Assembly (NCBI RefSeq): GCF_018812025.1
Contig: NC_063049.1
Coordinates: 33,567,947 to 33,631,946, forward strand
Source: Megalobrama amblycephala
Lineage: Eukaryota > Chordata > Actinopteri > Cypriniformes > Xenocyprididae
Reading direction: 5' to 3'
DNA length: 64,000 nt
Under the pieces are notes generated by a model. The model was not told the origin of the DNA, did no database searches, and worked only from the letters and a program-made list of their open reading frames with translations. This document shows positions 23,343 through 33,745 of the stretch, one piece after another (position 1 is the first letter of the stretch; every line of letters starts with the position of its first letter). Both the position numbers and the translations under genes were made by a program.

Positions 23343-26300
23343 TCAACATAACAAAATGTCTTTATCCTGTTGAGATGTCTCCAGGTCTCTCTTGATGTCT
23401 GGATAGTCCTCCAGAACACAATGAAAGGTGTCCACTGACAAGGAAAAGAGCTGACAGACAGTCAGAGCTTGTACTGTGGCCAAGCGCTTTCCTCTTGTTA
23501 GGAGACACGAGTCTGGAAAAGGCAAGGACAGATATTATTTAAAATATCTTATCAGTGAGTTTGTTTCAAGACACTGACTATGTGTATTACAACACAGAAT
23601 ACCGTACATAATCTAAACAGACATTGCATTGACAAAGCAAAGATATATTATTGAGTCAGACCTCCAAAGTAGTCTCCATCACACAGTTCTTTCTGGACAA
23701 ACTCATTCTCCACAAGGACCTGGCCGTGCTCGATGAAGAACATGCGGTCACCAGGAGCGCCCTGCTGGAAGATGATGTCACCTGCCTGGAAGACCTCATA
23801 CTGCAGCTCCAGAAGAATGGCATTGATGAAGTTTATGTCACGGTTCCGGAAAATGGGAACTTTTCTCACATGGGCAGAGCACATGGTCAGCAGAATTTCC
23901 TAATAAAACCATCCAAATCATCATTCAATTATAAAAGACACTGTTTTATTATTAATAGCTTAAGCAAGCTTCTTTTAAGTAATCACTTCTATGACTATCT
24001 AACATTTCCAACAGTGAGCAGCACCTCTCTGAGAGATGAGGACACCCACTTCAGGACATCCTTCTCATCATACCATTTCCCAGCATAACGAGCTTGATAG
24101 TAGTTGTTGATGCGCATACGAAGGGCTTTGGGAAGCTTCATGAACGTCATATAATCTTCCAGATGATTTATCTATGAAAAAACAAGCAAGTAAGAGAAAA
24201 CAGAAAATGTGAATGGCATACACAATAATAAGCATCTAATATGTTGCTTTATCAAGGTATTTGTTTCCTAGCACCTTGTTCTTGTACGCTCTTGCGGTTA
24301 TGTCCACATCAGACATCATTGCAGCAGTGTTGGCAACCATCACCGTGTACATGATGGCTCCAGACACGATGCTGGTCATGACAATCCACAGCTCAACATC
24401 ATCTAAAAACCAAAACAAAACATCAGGCATTAAAAGAAGTATCAACTGTGCGTTGTTATTGTTGAATGATAAATTAGCATATTGCTAAATCAGCTGATCA
24501 AAAGTATACTCCTTGCTTGTGGGTGTTTCAGAGGAACCATATGATATTGCAGTCATATGAGAGAGGGCCCGAAAAACTCCAAAGGAGTACTTCTCTCCCA
24601 CTGTGGCATTCTGACAAATGACCCAAAACAAAAAGTTGACATTAATGCATTCATCCTATCCGCTAAAACCACAACAGCTCTAAAATAATATCACATTGTA
24701 ATATGGCTCTCTGTAATACCTGATTCTGATTGGTCAGTTGCAGTATATGCTTTTAGTTCCATGAAGAACCTTTAACATTCATGGAACCTTTCCATTCCAC
24801 AAAAGGTTCTTTATAGTGGTTCTTTAGATTTAAAAAAAATTCTCTGAAAGGTTCTTTAGGGAACCAGAAATGGTTCTTCTATGGCATCGCTGTGAAAACC
24901 TTCCTTTGAAACTTTTATTTTTAAGAGTGTATCAGCGCGGTTATCGATTACCTCAGTATTAATATTACTGTTATATTATTGCAGGATTCAGCCTTATGAT
25001 AGTATAGGCCTACAGGTATAATTTCAACACAAAGCAGTGGGCCCTATAATACACCCGGCGCAATGCGAGGCAAGGCGCAGCGCAAGTGTGTTTGCTAGTT
25101 TGCGTCCGGCGCCGTTCGCGTTTTCCCGTTCAGCGCCACGTCCTTAAATTAGTAAATGCATTTGCCGGCCCATTGCTATTTTAAGGAGCTGAAAATAGAC
25201 TGCGCCATAGACCAACTCAAACCTGGTCTAAAGTCTAAAGTCAATGGCGCAAATTTTTTTTTGTTAGAGCGCGTTGGTAGAAACTGCGCCTCTGGGCGCG
25301 TCCACAGTGCGCGTTGACTTTGCTTATTACACACAGGGATGCGCATCACACAAACATGCCAAATATTAAAAACAAAAGGATTACAGTGTAAAATAATATT
25401 ATTGTGTAGGCTACATAAATATAAAAATGTAATGATGAATAGTCATTGCGTGTATTAGAATTAGGCTACCTATTTTCAATTCAGCCTATTACTACTTATA
25501 ATGATGAACGAAATTGGCTAATTAATTGAACAATCGTGCCAATACACACACATATATATTAACTGACTCGGTTTCTTCGCTTGAAAAGCATTCAGCTTTT
25601 CCGCCAACAAATTCCGCCATGTAAATAGCAATCCGCCATGGCGCGAGCGCATCTCGCTCTTAAAGGGAATGGGAGATGACACTCTGATTGGTTTATTGAA
25701 CGTTACGCCCATTACTCATTAAGAGAATAGGGACAACCCACTTCAAAAACGCGCCCCGGCGCACGGACCGTTTTTCCGTCGTTAAAATAGCAAAAGTGGA
25801 TTTGGACACGCCCTGAGTGCACCTGCGACGTGCCCTTTACACTTTGCGTTTAGATCGTTAAAATAGGGCCCAGTATTTCATATCGACACATTTATGCATT
25901 TAGTGCGTAGCCATATAAAGTGCAGGATAATGTACCAATTGGCAATAATTAAAACATTTTAAGATATTTTTTTCTAAATCATCTGGAAACATTGAAATAA
26001 TTTCTAGAACATATCTATAAAAACATGCTATACTTTACTATAATATTAAAATATTATTAATTTCCATGACTTTTCCAGGCCTTGTAAGTACAATTTTCAA
26101 ATTCAATGAAACTATGGGAATACTGTTTATGTGAATGTTCTGTATCAGCCACATACCATTAGATTTTCTCTTCTAACCCAGCAGTCTGAGGGAAATTCCT
26201 CAAGCATTGGTACGAAATACTGAATACAGCCATTCCAGTGGCACAGCAGGAAAATCATCATAAATAATGACAAGATTCTTAGGAATACCCTCACCACCTC

Positions 26301-28630
26301 CAAGTTGGCATTTGAAACCTATGGGGCAGAGATCCAATATAACAGGGCATCTGAATGATGACTTCCTGATTACATGTACACTATAAACAATTCAGTTTTG
26401 TTCAGATGAGCTCAGTTTCACATGTTCAAGCTATTCATTACTTACTCTCTCCACCTCATTGAAAAACCTAACAAGCCTTGACACACGCAGCAGGCGGACA
26501 AGACTGAGGATTCTTACAAACATTAAGATGCGCATCATTTTGCTGGCTCTGGATGAGGGAGAGTCACTGTGGTATTGTAGGTCCTGTCATGAAAAGGGCA
26601 CAAGACACAAGTTTTCCATTTGAAGCAATGTAATTTAAATACAGCCAAAGGATTGTAGAAAAAGACACGTTACCGCAATAAGCAGGATATAACCAACTGG
26701 GAATGCTGCCACCATATCAGGTATAAACCAGCTCTTTAAATACCGTTGTCGAATGCTTTTCAAATCCATAATAGCTCCCTGTGTAGCAAACAGAAAGATT
26801 CATTGGATACGTTTAAGAAATGTGATATTTGTAAAGTCTAGGGCTAATCCTTACCTCACTGTCCTCAGTAATGATCCCCATGCGAAAGTTAAGCCCAACA
26901 TCAATCAGGAACAGAGTGTCCGAGAACACGTTGAAACCCTCCCAACCTACTCCACTGTTCCCATCTAGAAAGGCAATCTCCATTGGGATCCCAATTAGAT
27001 TCAGAAATGTTATGGCCATCATACACATGATGTAGTAACTCCTGTATAAATAAGAAAAAAAGAGATGCATTAAAAATTAAATTACAATAAAAAACATTGC
27101 ATGGCATTTCATGGGGTTTTACCTTTTCAAAACTCATTAGTATTATTATTATTTATTTTTTTTTATATATAATATTTAGTCCATTAAACACTGCACTCTT
27201 CGGAATAAAGGTACTTTATTGGCTTTGGTGGTTAAATGAAGAATCTTTAAATTTACATGTACCATTTTCATGCCACAAAATGTTCTTTATAGTGGAAAAG
27301 GTTATTTAAATTACTAAAATGTTCTTCACACTAAGAAAAAAAAAAATCCTTAAAGGATTAGTTCACTTTCAAATTAAAATTTCCTGATAATTTACTCACC
27401 CCCATGTCATCCAAGATGTTCATGTCTTTCTTCCTTCAGTGGAAAAGAAATGAAGGTTTTTGATGAAAACATTCCAGGATTTTTCTCCATATAGTGGACT
27501 TCAATGGAGCCCAAACGGTTAAAGGTCAAAATTACAGTTTCATTGCAGCTTCAGAACGTTCTATATGATCCCAGAAGAGGAATAAGGGTCTTATCTAGAG
27601 AAACCACTGCATTTTCTTAAAAAAAAAATAAAATAAAATAAATTTTTTTTTTTATAAGTTTTAACAATAAATGCTCATCTTGAACTAGCTCTCTTCTTCT
27701 TCTTTATTATTAGAATTCCGGTAGTGTCTAAGTGTATTACTGCCCTCCACAGGTTAAAGTTTGAACTAATTGTTATATATTTGCACTAGAATATTGTATA
27801 TGACAATTTAGTTCTAACTTTAACCTGTGGAGGGCAGTAATACACTTAGCAGCATCTACACTGCTGGAATTCAAATAGAGAAGAAGAAGAAGAAGAAGAA
27901 GAAGAAGAAGAAGAGAGCTAGCTCAAGATGAGCATTTATGGTTAAAACGTATAATTTAATTTAAAATAGAAAATTTTAGAAAAATTTAATTAAAATTTTT
28001 TTAGAATTTTAAACAATTTAGAAAATGAGCGATGGTTTCTCTAGATAAGACCCTTATTTTTTATCTGGGATCACTGTAAACTGTAATTTTGACCTTCAAC
28101 CGTTTGGGCTCCATTGAAGTCCGGAGAATAGCCTAATCCTGTAATGTTTTCATCAAAAACCTTTAATTTCTTTTCAACTGAAGAAAGAAAGACGTGAACA
28201 TCTTGGATGACACGGGGGTGAGTAAATTATCAGGAAATTTTAATTTGAAAGTGAACTAATCCTTTAATGAAGTGTTCACTGAAAGGTTCCCTGGGGAACC
28301 AAAAAAGGTTCTTCTATCAATGGCATCACCCCTTTTTTGTAACCTTAAGAATGTAGTAAATAAAAACGCCAAGGACAAGTTAAGTGCACATTACCTTATA
28401 CGACTGAAGGGATGGATGACAATTACGCCTCCCTCTTTCTGTCTAATACACTCCTTCTCAACCGCCACCTCACTGCCGTAGACAAACAGCGAGCGTCTGT
28501 TCAATTGCGGCAGCAGGAGGTTTTTCCAGCCGTTCCAACTGAAGCGCCTGAGATTCTCAGGTGCGAAACGATGCATTTCCAGGCCCTGACTAAGCACAAT
28601 GATCAGCGAAGCTCCTCTAACATCTCTCAC
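23343..28630 (-). CDS. hcnl1: HCN-like proton channel HCNL1
   Basis: Ten coding exons: 28630-28395, 27041-26855, 26778-26674, 26583-26446, 26318-26157, 24610-24517, 24402-24275, 24171-24025, 23899-23662 and 23512-23343. All phases join, giving 534 residues. In order: an HCN-domain-like N terminus (VYGSEVAVEKE, VIHPFS), S1 (SYYIMCMMAITFLNLIGIPM), S2 (FNVFSDTLFLIDVGLNFRMG), S3 (YLKSWFIPDMVAAFPVGYIL), S4 (residues about 191-216), S5 with LLCHWNGCIQYFVPML, a pore loop, S6, a C-linker and a cyclic-nucleotide fold ending at FHCVLEDYP. S4 carries Met197 where HCN channels have Arg, the filter is AISYG rather than CIGYG, and the nucleotide pocket is altered. These traits match the reported fish HCNL1 family: proton current through the voltage sensor, silent pore, no cAMP gating. 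It would sit in the plasma membrane as a tetramer. The assignment to HCNL1 rests on motif match, not a search. Confidence 0.85.
24760..24932. repeat. AAAGGTTCTTTA-type MITE in hcnl1 intron
   Basis: Contains CACAAAAGGTTCTTTATAGTG and GAAAGGTTCTTTAGGGAACC, ending in TTTTATTTTTAAGAGTGTA. A second copy in this gene is split by another element (27.2-28.35 kb). Confidence 0.5.
25039..25871. mobile_element. 833-bp non-autonomous element with GGGCCCTAT ends, Harbinger-like
   Basis: Begins GGGCCCTATAATACACCCGG and ends GATCGTTAAAATAGGGCCC. It is flanked by AGT on both sides (25036-25038 and 25872-25874), a 3-bp duplication as in PIF/Harbinger elements. The interior is GC-rich (CGCGCC words) and much richer in CpG than the flanking intron. 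No transposase frame. It sits in hcnl1 between the exons at 26157 and 24610. Confidence 0.65.
27200..28350. repeat. AAAGGTTCTTTA-type MITE split by a foldback element
   Basis: The left part (about 27200-27349, GTTCTTTATAGTGGAAAAGG) and right part (about 28268-28350, TGAAAGGTTCCCTGGGGAACC) read as one element of the kind intact at 24760-24932, with the TTAA foldback at 27354-28263 between them. Confidence 0.55.
27354..28263. mobile_element. TTAA-flanked foldback element, 910 bp (hcnl1 intron 1)
   Basis: Terminal inverted repeats AGGATTAGTTCACTTTCAAA ... TTTGAAAGTGAACTAATCCT are flanked by TTAA at 27350-27353 and 28264-28267. The arms extend inward for several hundred bases (ATGTTCATGTCTTTCTTCC, CAACCGTTTGGGCTCCATTG). 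An inner palindrome at about 27680-27925 contains TGTGGAGGGCAGTAATACAC and a (GAA)n at 27883-27914. TTAA duplications fit Kolobok or piggyBac-type mobilisation. No transposase. Confidence 0.75.
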
Positions 28631-29487
28631 CGAGCCTCTGTGACAACTTTATTTCTGGACTTTCTTTTATGCTGACCATTTCATCCACTTTTCTTCTTTT
28701 CGCCTTCCCGCTCGCTCCCTTTCTTTCTCTCTCTCTCTCTCACGCACGCACATGCACAGTCACAGAGTAATTTTCCATCACAGTTCTCTGGCTCGGTCCA
28801 GAATGTAGAAAGAGATAAGTTCCAGTCTTTCCATTCTTTCCCCTCTGTCAAACTATATTGTCTCATCAACTATTCAGTATCTCTGCCTCGCGCTCACATC
28901 AGCTCAGCTCATCTGGACTGTGGGGCGGTTCTTTGACACAAGGCGGTTTTGAATATCACAACTATTGTCATCTGAACTAGACAGATGGTTCTGATAGGAC
29001 CGGACCCAAGGCTGACAATGGGAGGTGATAGAATTACTTACACTCATTGTGTGTAAATGACTGTACTGATATCACAAAGAGATTCTTTCTAATGAGCACA
29101 TAAAAGTGCACAGATCATTTTGCTATTGCAAAAAGAGAGAATCTTTTTTTGCAGGCATTTATGTTTTGTAAGAAATCAGAGTTTAACTCCTGTACATCAG
29201 GGAAAACTGGTCTGTGTTTTTGTTGTGGATGTGTTTACATCAAAAACAGACACAATTAGCTATCTACATGGTGGAGCTCAGATCTCCATTAAACTGAATA
29301 CACTATTGTATTGCACTGGCAGCCTATGTTTATGAGAGTCACAATACAGTGTTGAATTTCAGAGTGGTATTCAAGTAATGTAACGGGTAACTGATCTTAC
29401 ATTCCCAGAAGGCAACACCTAAATTACATTAATTTGTTGTAGTCTATATATCACATTGCATTCAGTTATCCAGTGGATCGCTAAATC

Positions 29488-29888
29488 TGACCCTGGACCA
29501 TAAGTCGCACGGGTATATTTGTAGCAATAGCCAACAATACATTGTATGGGTCAAAATTATCGAGTTTTCTTTTATACTAAAAATCATTTGCATATTAAGT
29601 AAAGATCATGTTCCATGAAGATATTTTGTAAATTTTCTATTGTAAATATATCAAAAATTTATTTTTGTGAGTGAATATGAATTGCTAAGGACTTCATTTG
29701 AACAACTTCAAAGGTGATTTTCTTAATATTTTGATTTTTTACACCCTTAGATTACAGATTTTCAAATATATGTTTGAAAATCAGCCAAATATTGTCATAT
29801 CCTAACAGACCACACACATTTCAGATGATGTGTAAATCTCAATTTCAAAAAATTGACCCTTATGACCGATTTTGTGGTCCAGGGTCAC
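29488..29888. mobile_element. Intact TGACCCTGGACCA-type MITE, about 400 bp
   Basis: Begins TGACCCTGGACCATAAGTCG and ends TTTTGTGGTCCAGGGTCACA, an imperfect terminal inverted repeat. It is the uninterrupted relative of the element that is broken up by two insertions at 56348-58196. No coding frame. Confidence 0.75.
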
Positions 29889-30999
29889 AAATTCATTAAG
29901 TCAGTCACTGGTTTTATTAACAAGTTCATCTGTGAAGCTTCTGTCTACTTAAAATATGAAACGATGCATCCATTCAACAATTTAATCTGTGAAACTTTTA
30001 AATATAAAAACAAGAAAGTTATATTAATAATAAAAATGTATAATATAATAATAATAATTATTATTATTATTAATAAAAAACAATTGCCAAATTATTTTAA
30101 AACATATAAAATTATATATAATTAAATATATATAATGGAAACATTTCTAAAAAGGAACAACAACTATATAAATTATACATGGTCATACCTCAACGGTTTT
30201 GAAAATGTTATGTTAAAAATGTAAGTTGCTACAAAAGCACGGCAGTGCTGTCTGATTAATTACACATCTGTTTATAGGCTTTATGTATGATTAATCGGAC
30301 ACAACACTTTCAAATGTCATGTTTGAGGTACAGTAGCTTTGCAATTTATGTTCTGAAAAAAGCCACATTTTGTACTCATAAATTGAACACGACATACAAA
30401 CAAAAATATATTAAACACCCAGCAGAAATTCCTGAGGGAATCCATGCTGAGTTGGCATCTCTGTTGGCCTACAAATTCACGTCATGATTGAAAAGTACTA
30501 TATTTGTACTGCTTATATCATGCTGAACTTAGCAGAAGGTGCAGAGAAAATGCAATACAAACATTTTATTTTGTTTTATAAACACAATATTTTGCTATAT
30601 AAGCTGTTACCTGGTGTACATCTAAAAAGTCAGACTTGATGCAAGTTGCAGACTTAGTTACAAAACATCACTGTTTTAGCTACACTTTAGTGTTTAGGTA
30701 TTGGGTTCTGTAATCAGGAATTATTCCCCATCTCGTGTAAATTAGATTTTATGATAATAAGTCTGTCCTCAAAAGCTCACTCCAGGTAACCATCTTTACA
30801 TTTCAGTTGATAATCAAAGGAAATACTTGATGTAGTAAACCTGAAATCACTAGATGTATCTCTGTTACACATCAGAAACAAGCTGTCTTTAATTCCGCTC
30901 ATGTGATGAATATGTGTACAGTATGAAACAATGCAGTTGTGCTGAATAAACATGAAGTTGAGAATACATTTGTGCTTGCACTTTCACAGCAGAATCACA

Positions 31000-31385
31000 A
31001 GTCTTGACAACCGGAGTGACAGAACCCTGATACTCATGTATTTCCTGTCCTTGTGCGAGTGTGTAGCTTCAATTGTACCAGGGCTCTGCGCTCTCTCGAT
31101 TGATTTATGCATTGTGTTTGTGAAGCTTGCTGTCCTTTCAAGTTCGGTTTCGGTTCAGGGTCTAGACATTCATGTTCCAGGTTTCGTCTTTTGTTGTGAG
31201 CACACAAGTGTTAGTTCCCTCATCATGTGATTAGGTCTCATGTTTTTGTAGAGCACCTGACTTATGATCTGTTTTCTCTCCTACGGGATAGTTTTTCTTG
31301 TGTTTTAGCTTATTTTGCTATTTAAATAAAGCTCATCATCCCCTGCATTTGAGTCCTCGCCTCATCCCTGACACCAAACCTGACA
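31000..31385 (+). repeat. Possible solo LTR or retroelement 3' end
   Basis: Ends with ATTTAAATAAAGCTCATC, a poly(A) signal followed by CATTTGAGTCCTCGCCTCAT and CCTGACA. That resembles the R-U5 end of fish Gypsy-type LTRs. The 5' edge and target duplication were not resolved, and no internal retroelement genes are present. Confidence 0.35.
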
Positions 31386-31884
31386 GAATTCTTAGAAAAA
31401 AAAAAAAAAAAATGTCATCATCAATATGAGAAACATCTGTGAAGCTGAATCAGTAAGAACATTTGCATTGTAAGTTGTAAGAATGTTAAGCTAAATTTGC
31501 CTCCAAATATTGACTTCTTGTTAATATTAATATTACATTGATATTAATATTAATTGTAAATATGAGATAATTTAATTAAACCATTAAATATTTTATTTTT
31601 TATATTAAAAATTATTATACAGAAATGTTAGATAATAAATAATAAATAATATTATGATAATATAAATCATTTCAATAAACTAATACTATAAATAAATGGC
31701 TTTTATTCTGTAAAAAGACCTTTATTATGCTTTATTGTTGCGACATGTTGTTATGCCCTGTTTTTAGATCGCGTTTCATTTTACCTCTAGCCATTAATGT
31801 GTGTAAATGTAAATCATATTTAGGTAATAAATTGCTACAGCTTAGTTTAAAATTGTTTTAAGTTTTGTTTTAATTAAAGACCGT

Positions 31885-32285
31885 AACCCGGAAGCTAAGG
31901 GACACTTCCGCGTTTACGGGGTTGTGCTTTTATTTGACAGAAGCAGGTTGTGTAAGAAAGGACGCACGTGAGCACATCAGTCTCTGCATTATATAAAGTG
32001 AGTGAACGTTTTTTAGTTAAATGTTTTTATTGAGTTTACCTGACAGCACGGTTTTAATATCTTGTTACCCCCGAGATTAGATACAGCATCCTTAACAGCG
32101 AAGTATACCAGCTGTGTTGTAGTATTGTAAAGAAACGGGTCGTTAAACAGCAGAGGACATGATGTAACCAGTGATATGGTGGATAGTTTGCTGCCAGCTG
32201 GTGGCTGTTCAAAATATGTAGCGTTGAAACTGAAGTTTAGAGCTGGTCTTAATCATTGTGTCCCCTGCTCTTTTGTTTTTCTCAG
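31885..32285 (+). promoter_or_regulatory. cox17: cox17 promoter and 5' UTR intron
   Basis: Two ETS/GABP (NRF-2) type sites face each other: CCGGAAG at 31888-31894 and ACTTCCG at 31904-31910. GABP sites are well known in promoters of cytochrome oxidase assembly genes. Downstream, AAA|gtgagt at 31997-31998 is a good donor and tttctcag at 32278-32285 an acceptor, so the ATG-bearing exon probably begins at 32286. Confidence 0.55.
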
Positions 32286-32295
32286 ACAAGGGGAA

Positions 32296-32921
32296 ATGTC
32301 GAGCCTGTCAGCAGCCAGTGTGGAGGCTTCACCAGCAATAGAGGGGGCAGAGCAGAAGAAACCTCTGAAACCGTGCTGTGCGTGTCCTGAGACCAAGAAA
32401 GCACGAGATGCATGGTTAGGAAACCGTTTAACTTCTGCTTTAAAGGGATATTACACAATAAAAATTAAAAGCCAGCTATTACACATCATTTTCCTCATGT
32501 TGTCCCAAACCTGCATGACTTTCTGTGAAGCACAAACAGAGACTTTTTGAAGGATTGCACTGCTCAGTTAATAAATGACAGAAAATAGAGGTTTTCAAAC
32601 ATCAAAAAGGACATAAAAGTAGTCAATATTACTTTGGTCAGTACTACTTTGAGTACTGGAGCTGTATTGTGGCAGATGCAATTCTTAAAATGTCTCTTTG
32701 TGTGTGCCTATCAAACTGGTTTGGTGCAATATGAGGGTGAGTAAATAAGGACAGAATTTTTATTTTATGTAAACGAATCCTTTACATTTTTAGCTAGATT
32801 CTGTGCAGCTATGTCATATTATTGTCTTTGTTGCAGCATAATTGAAAAGGGAGAAGACAGCTGCACAGACCTCATTGAAGCACACAAGGAGTGCATGAGG
32901 GCTCTTGGTTTTAAGATATGA
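32296..32921 (+). CDS. cox17: COX17 copper chaperone for cytochrome c oxidase
   Basis: Coding exons 32296-32414 and 32837-32921 join at a split Cys codon (TG|C) to give 67 residues. They run from [20 protein letters not shown] through [20 protein letters not shown] to CMRALGFKI. The CCxC copper site and the twin CX9C cysteines (coiled-coil-helix fold) are all present. COX17 acts in the mitochondrial intermembrane space, imported through MIA40, and passes Cu(I) to SCO1 and COX11. It is slightly longer than the human protein at the N terminus. The stop lies 30 bases before a further donor (TG|gtaagt at 32951-32952), so the 3' UTR is spliced to 33567, too close to trigger decay. The next gene, popdc2, has the same orientation, as in the human locus. 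Confidence 0.97.
32440..32785. mobile_element. cox17: Degenerate foldback element in cox17 intron
   Basis: Left edge TTTAAAGGGATATTACACAA with CTCATGTTGTCCCAAACCTG, right edge GGGTGAGTAAATAAGGACAG and GAATCCTTTAC. These match the ends of the TTAA foldback family but are more diverged, so this is an older copy. It fills most of the intron. Confidence 0.55.
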
Positions 32922-33566
32922 TACCACCATCATCTTCATATTGAGTGAATGGTAAGTTTATTTTCACTGTCTTACGACAATGGAAAGTCTCTTTCAAATA
33001 ATTGATATTTCTTACATTATTTTTTCCACATTTTGGCCACTACAACTTTAAATTTGCAATTTTCAGAAATCTCTGTGAGCTGCAAGTTGAATTGAAAGGG
33101 ATAGTTCACCCCAAATTATCTTTTTCACTCCATCATGTCATGTGTCATGACTTTCTTCAGTGGAATTATTTATAGGACATTGTCAAAGCTGCTCTCTTCC
33201 ATTCAATAAAAGTAAAGGGTGACCACAGCTGTCAAGCAAGACTAAGGGAATGCACAAAGCTATTATATGGCTTCAGAAGTTTCTGAATATAATGCAAAAG
33301 TCATCAAAAATCTTTTTTGATGGATTTATGGTTGGTCCACATGTTTTTGTATTAAACAGAGCAGCTCAGATATTCTGCTAAACTTGGTCTTCCATGGAAG
33401 GGAGTAAATAATGACAGATTTCCATTTTAGTGCTCTTAAATATCCCTTAAATATATATAAAAACAGTCTTCATTTTTGTGTCTTATGTTCTTGGATATTT
33501 TTGTGTATTTAAAGAATGAGTTACAATACATTTCCTAATTGACTTTTCTTTTCCTTTCCTTTGTAG

Positions 33567-33745
33567 TGTGTGACAGCCTGTGTGAAATGGGACCTGGTGT
33601 GCTCTTTTATTTATATTTTTACACTGGAGGGAAGATTATACAGGGCGAATTTGTTCCTCTGAGGGAAATGTTGTCTGTCTTTTCTTTCTCTTTTTTTCAT
33701 ATGTGCTTTACATACGTTTATGGTCAATAAAGATCCTATGCAAGA
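33567..33745 (+). other. cox17: cox17 3' UTR exon
   Basis: The acceptor ttcctttcctttgtag ends at 33566. A short terminal exon follows, ending shortly after AATAAA at 33726-33731. It pairs with the donor at 32952, in the UTR after the cox17 stop. Inferred from signals only. Confidence 0.55.
33726..33731 (+). terminator. cox17: cox17 poly(A) signal AATAAA
   Basis: GTCAATAAAGATCC, a canonical hexamer in the predicted 3' UTR exon. Confidence 0.65.

Larger units (their letters stand above)
28631..31900. other. Intergenic between hcnl1 and cox17 (divergent)
   Basis: Holds a CT-rich tract at 28700-28745 just upstream of hcnl1, an intact MITE at 29488-29888, A/T-rich simple DNA at 30000-30130 and 31500-31680, and a possible LTR remnant at 31000-31385. 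I recognise no gene. Confidence 0.5.

Noticed and set aside
24501..24512. GT donor (gga|gtatac) for the hcnl1 pore exon
   Set aside because: Joining it to the next exon creates an immediate stop, while the GC donor 5 bases upstream keeps the frame.
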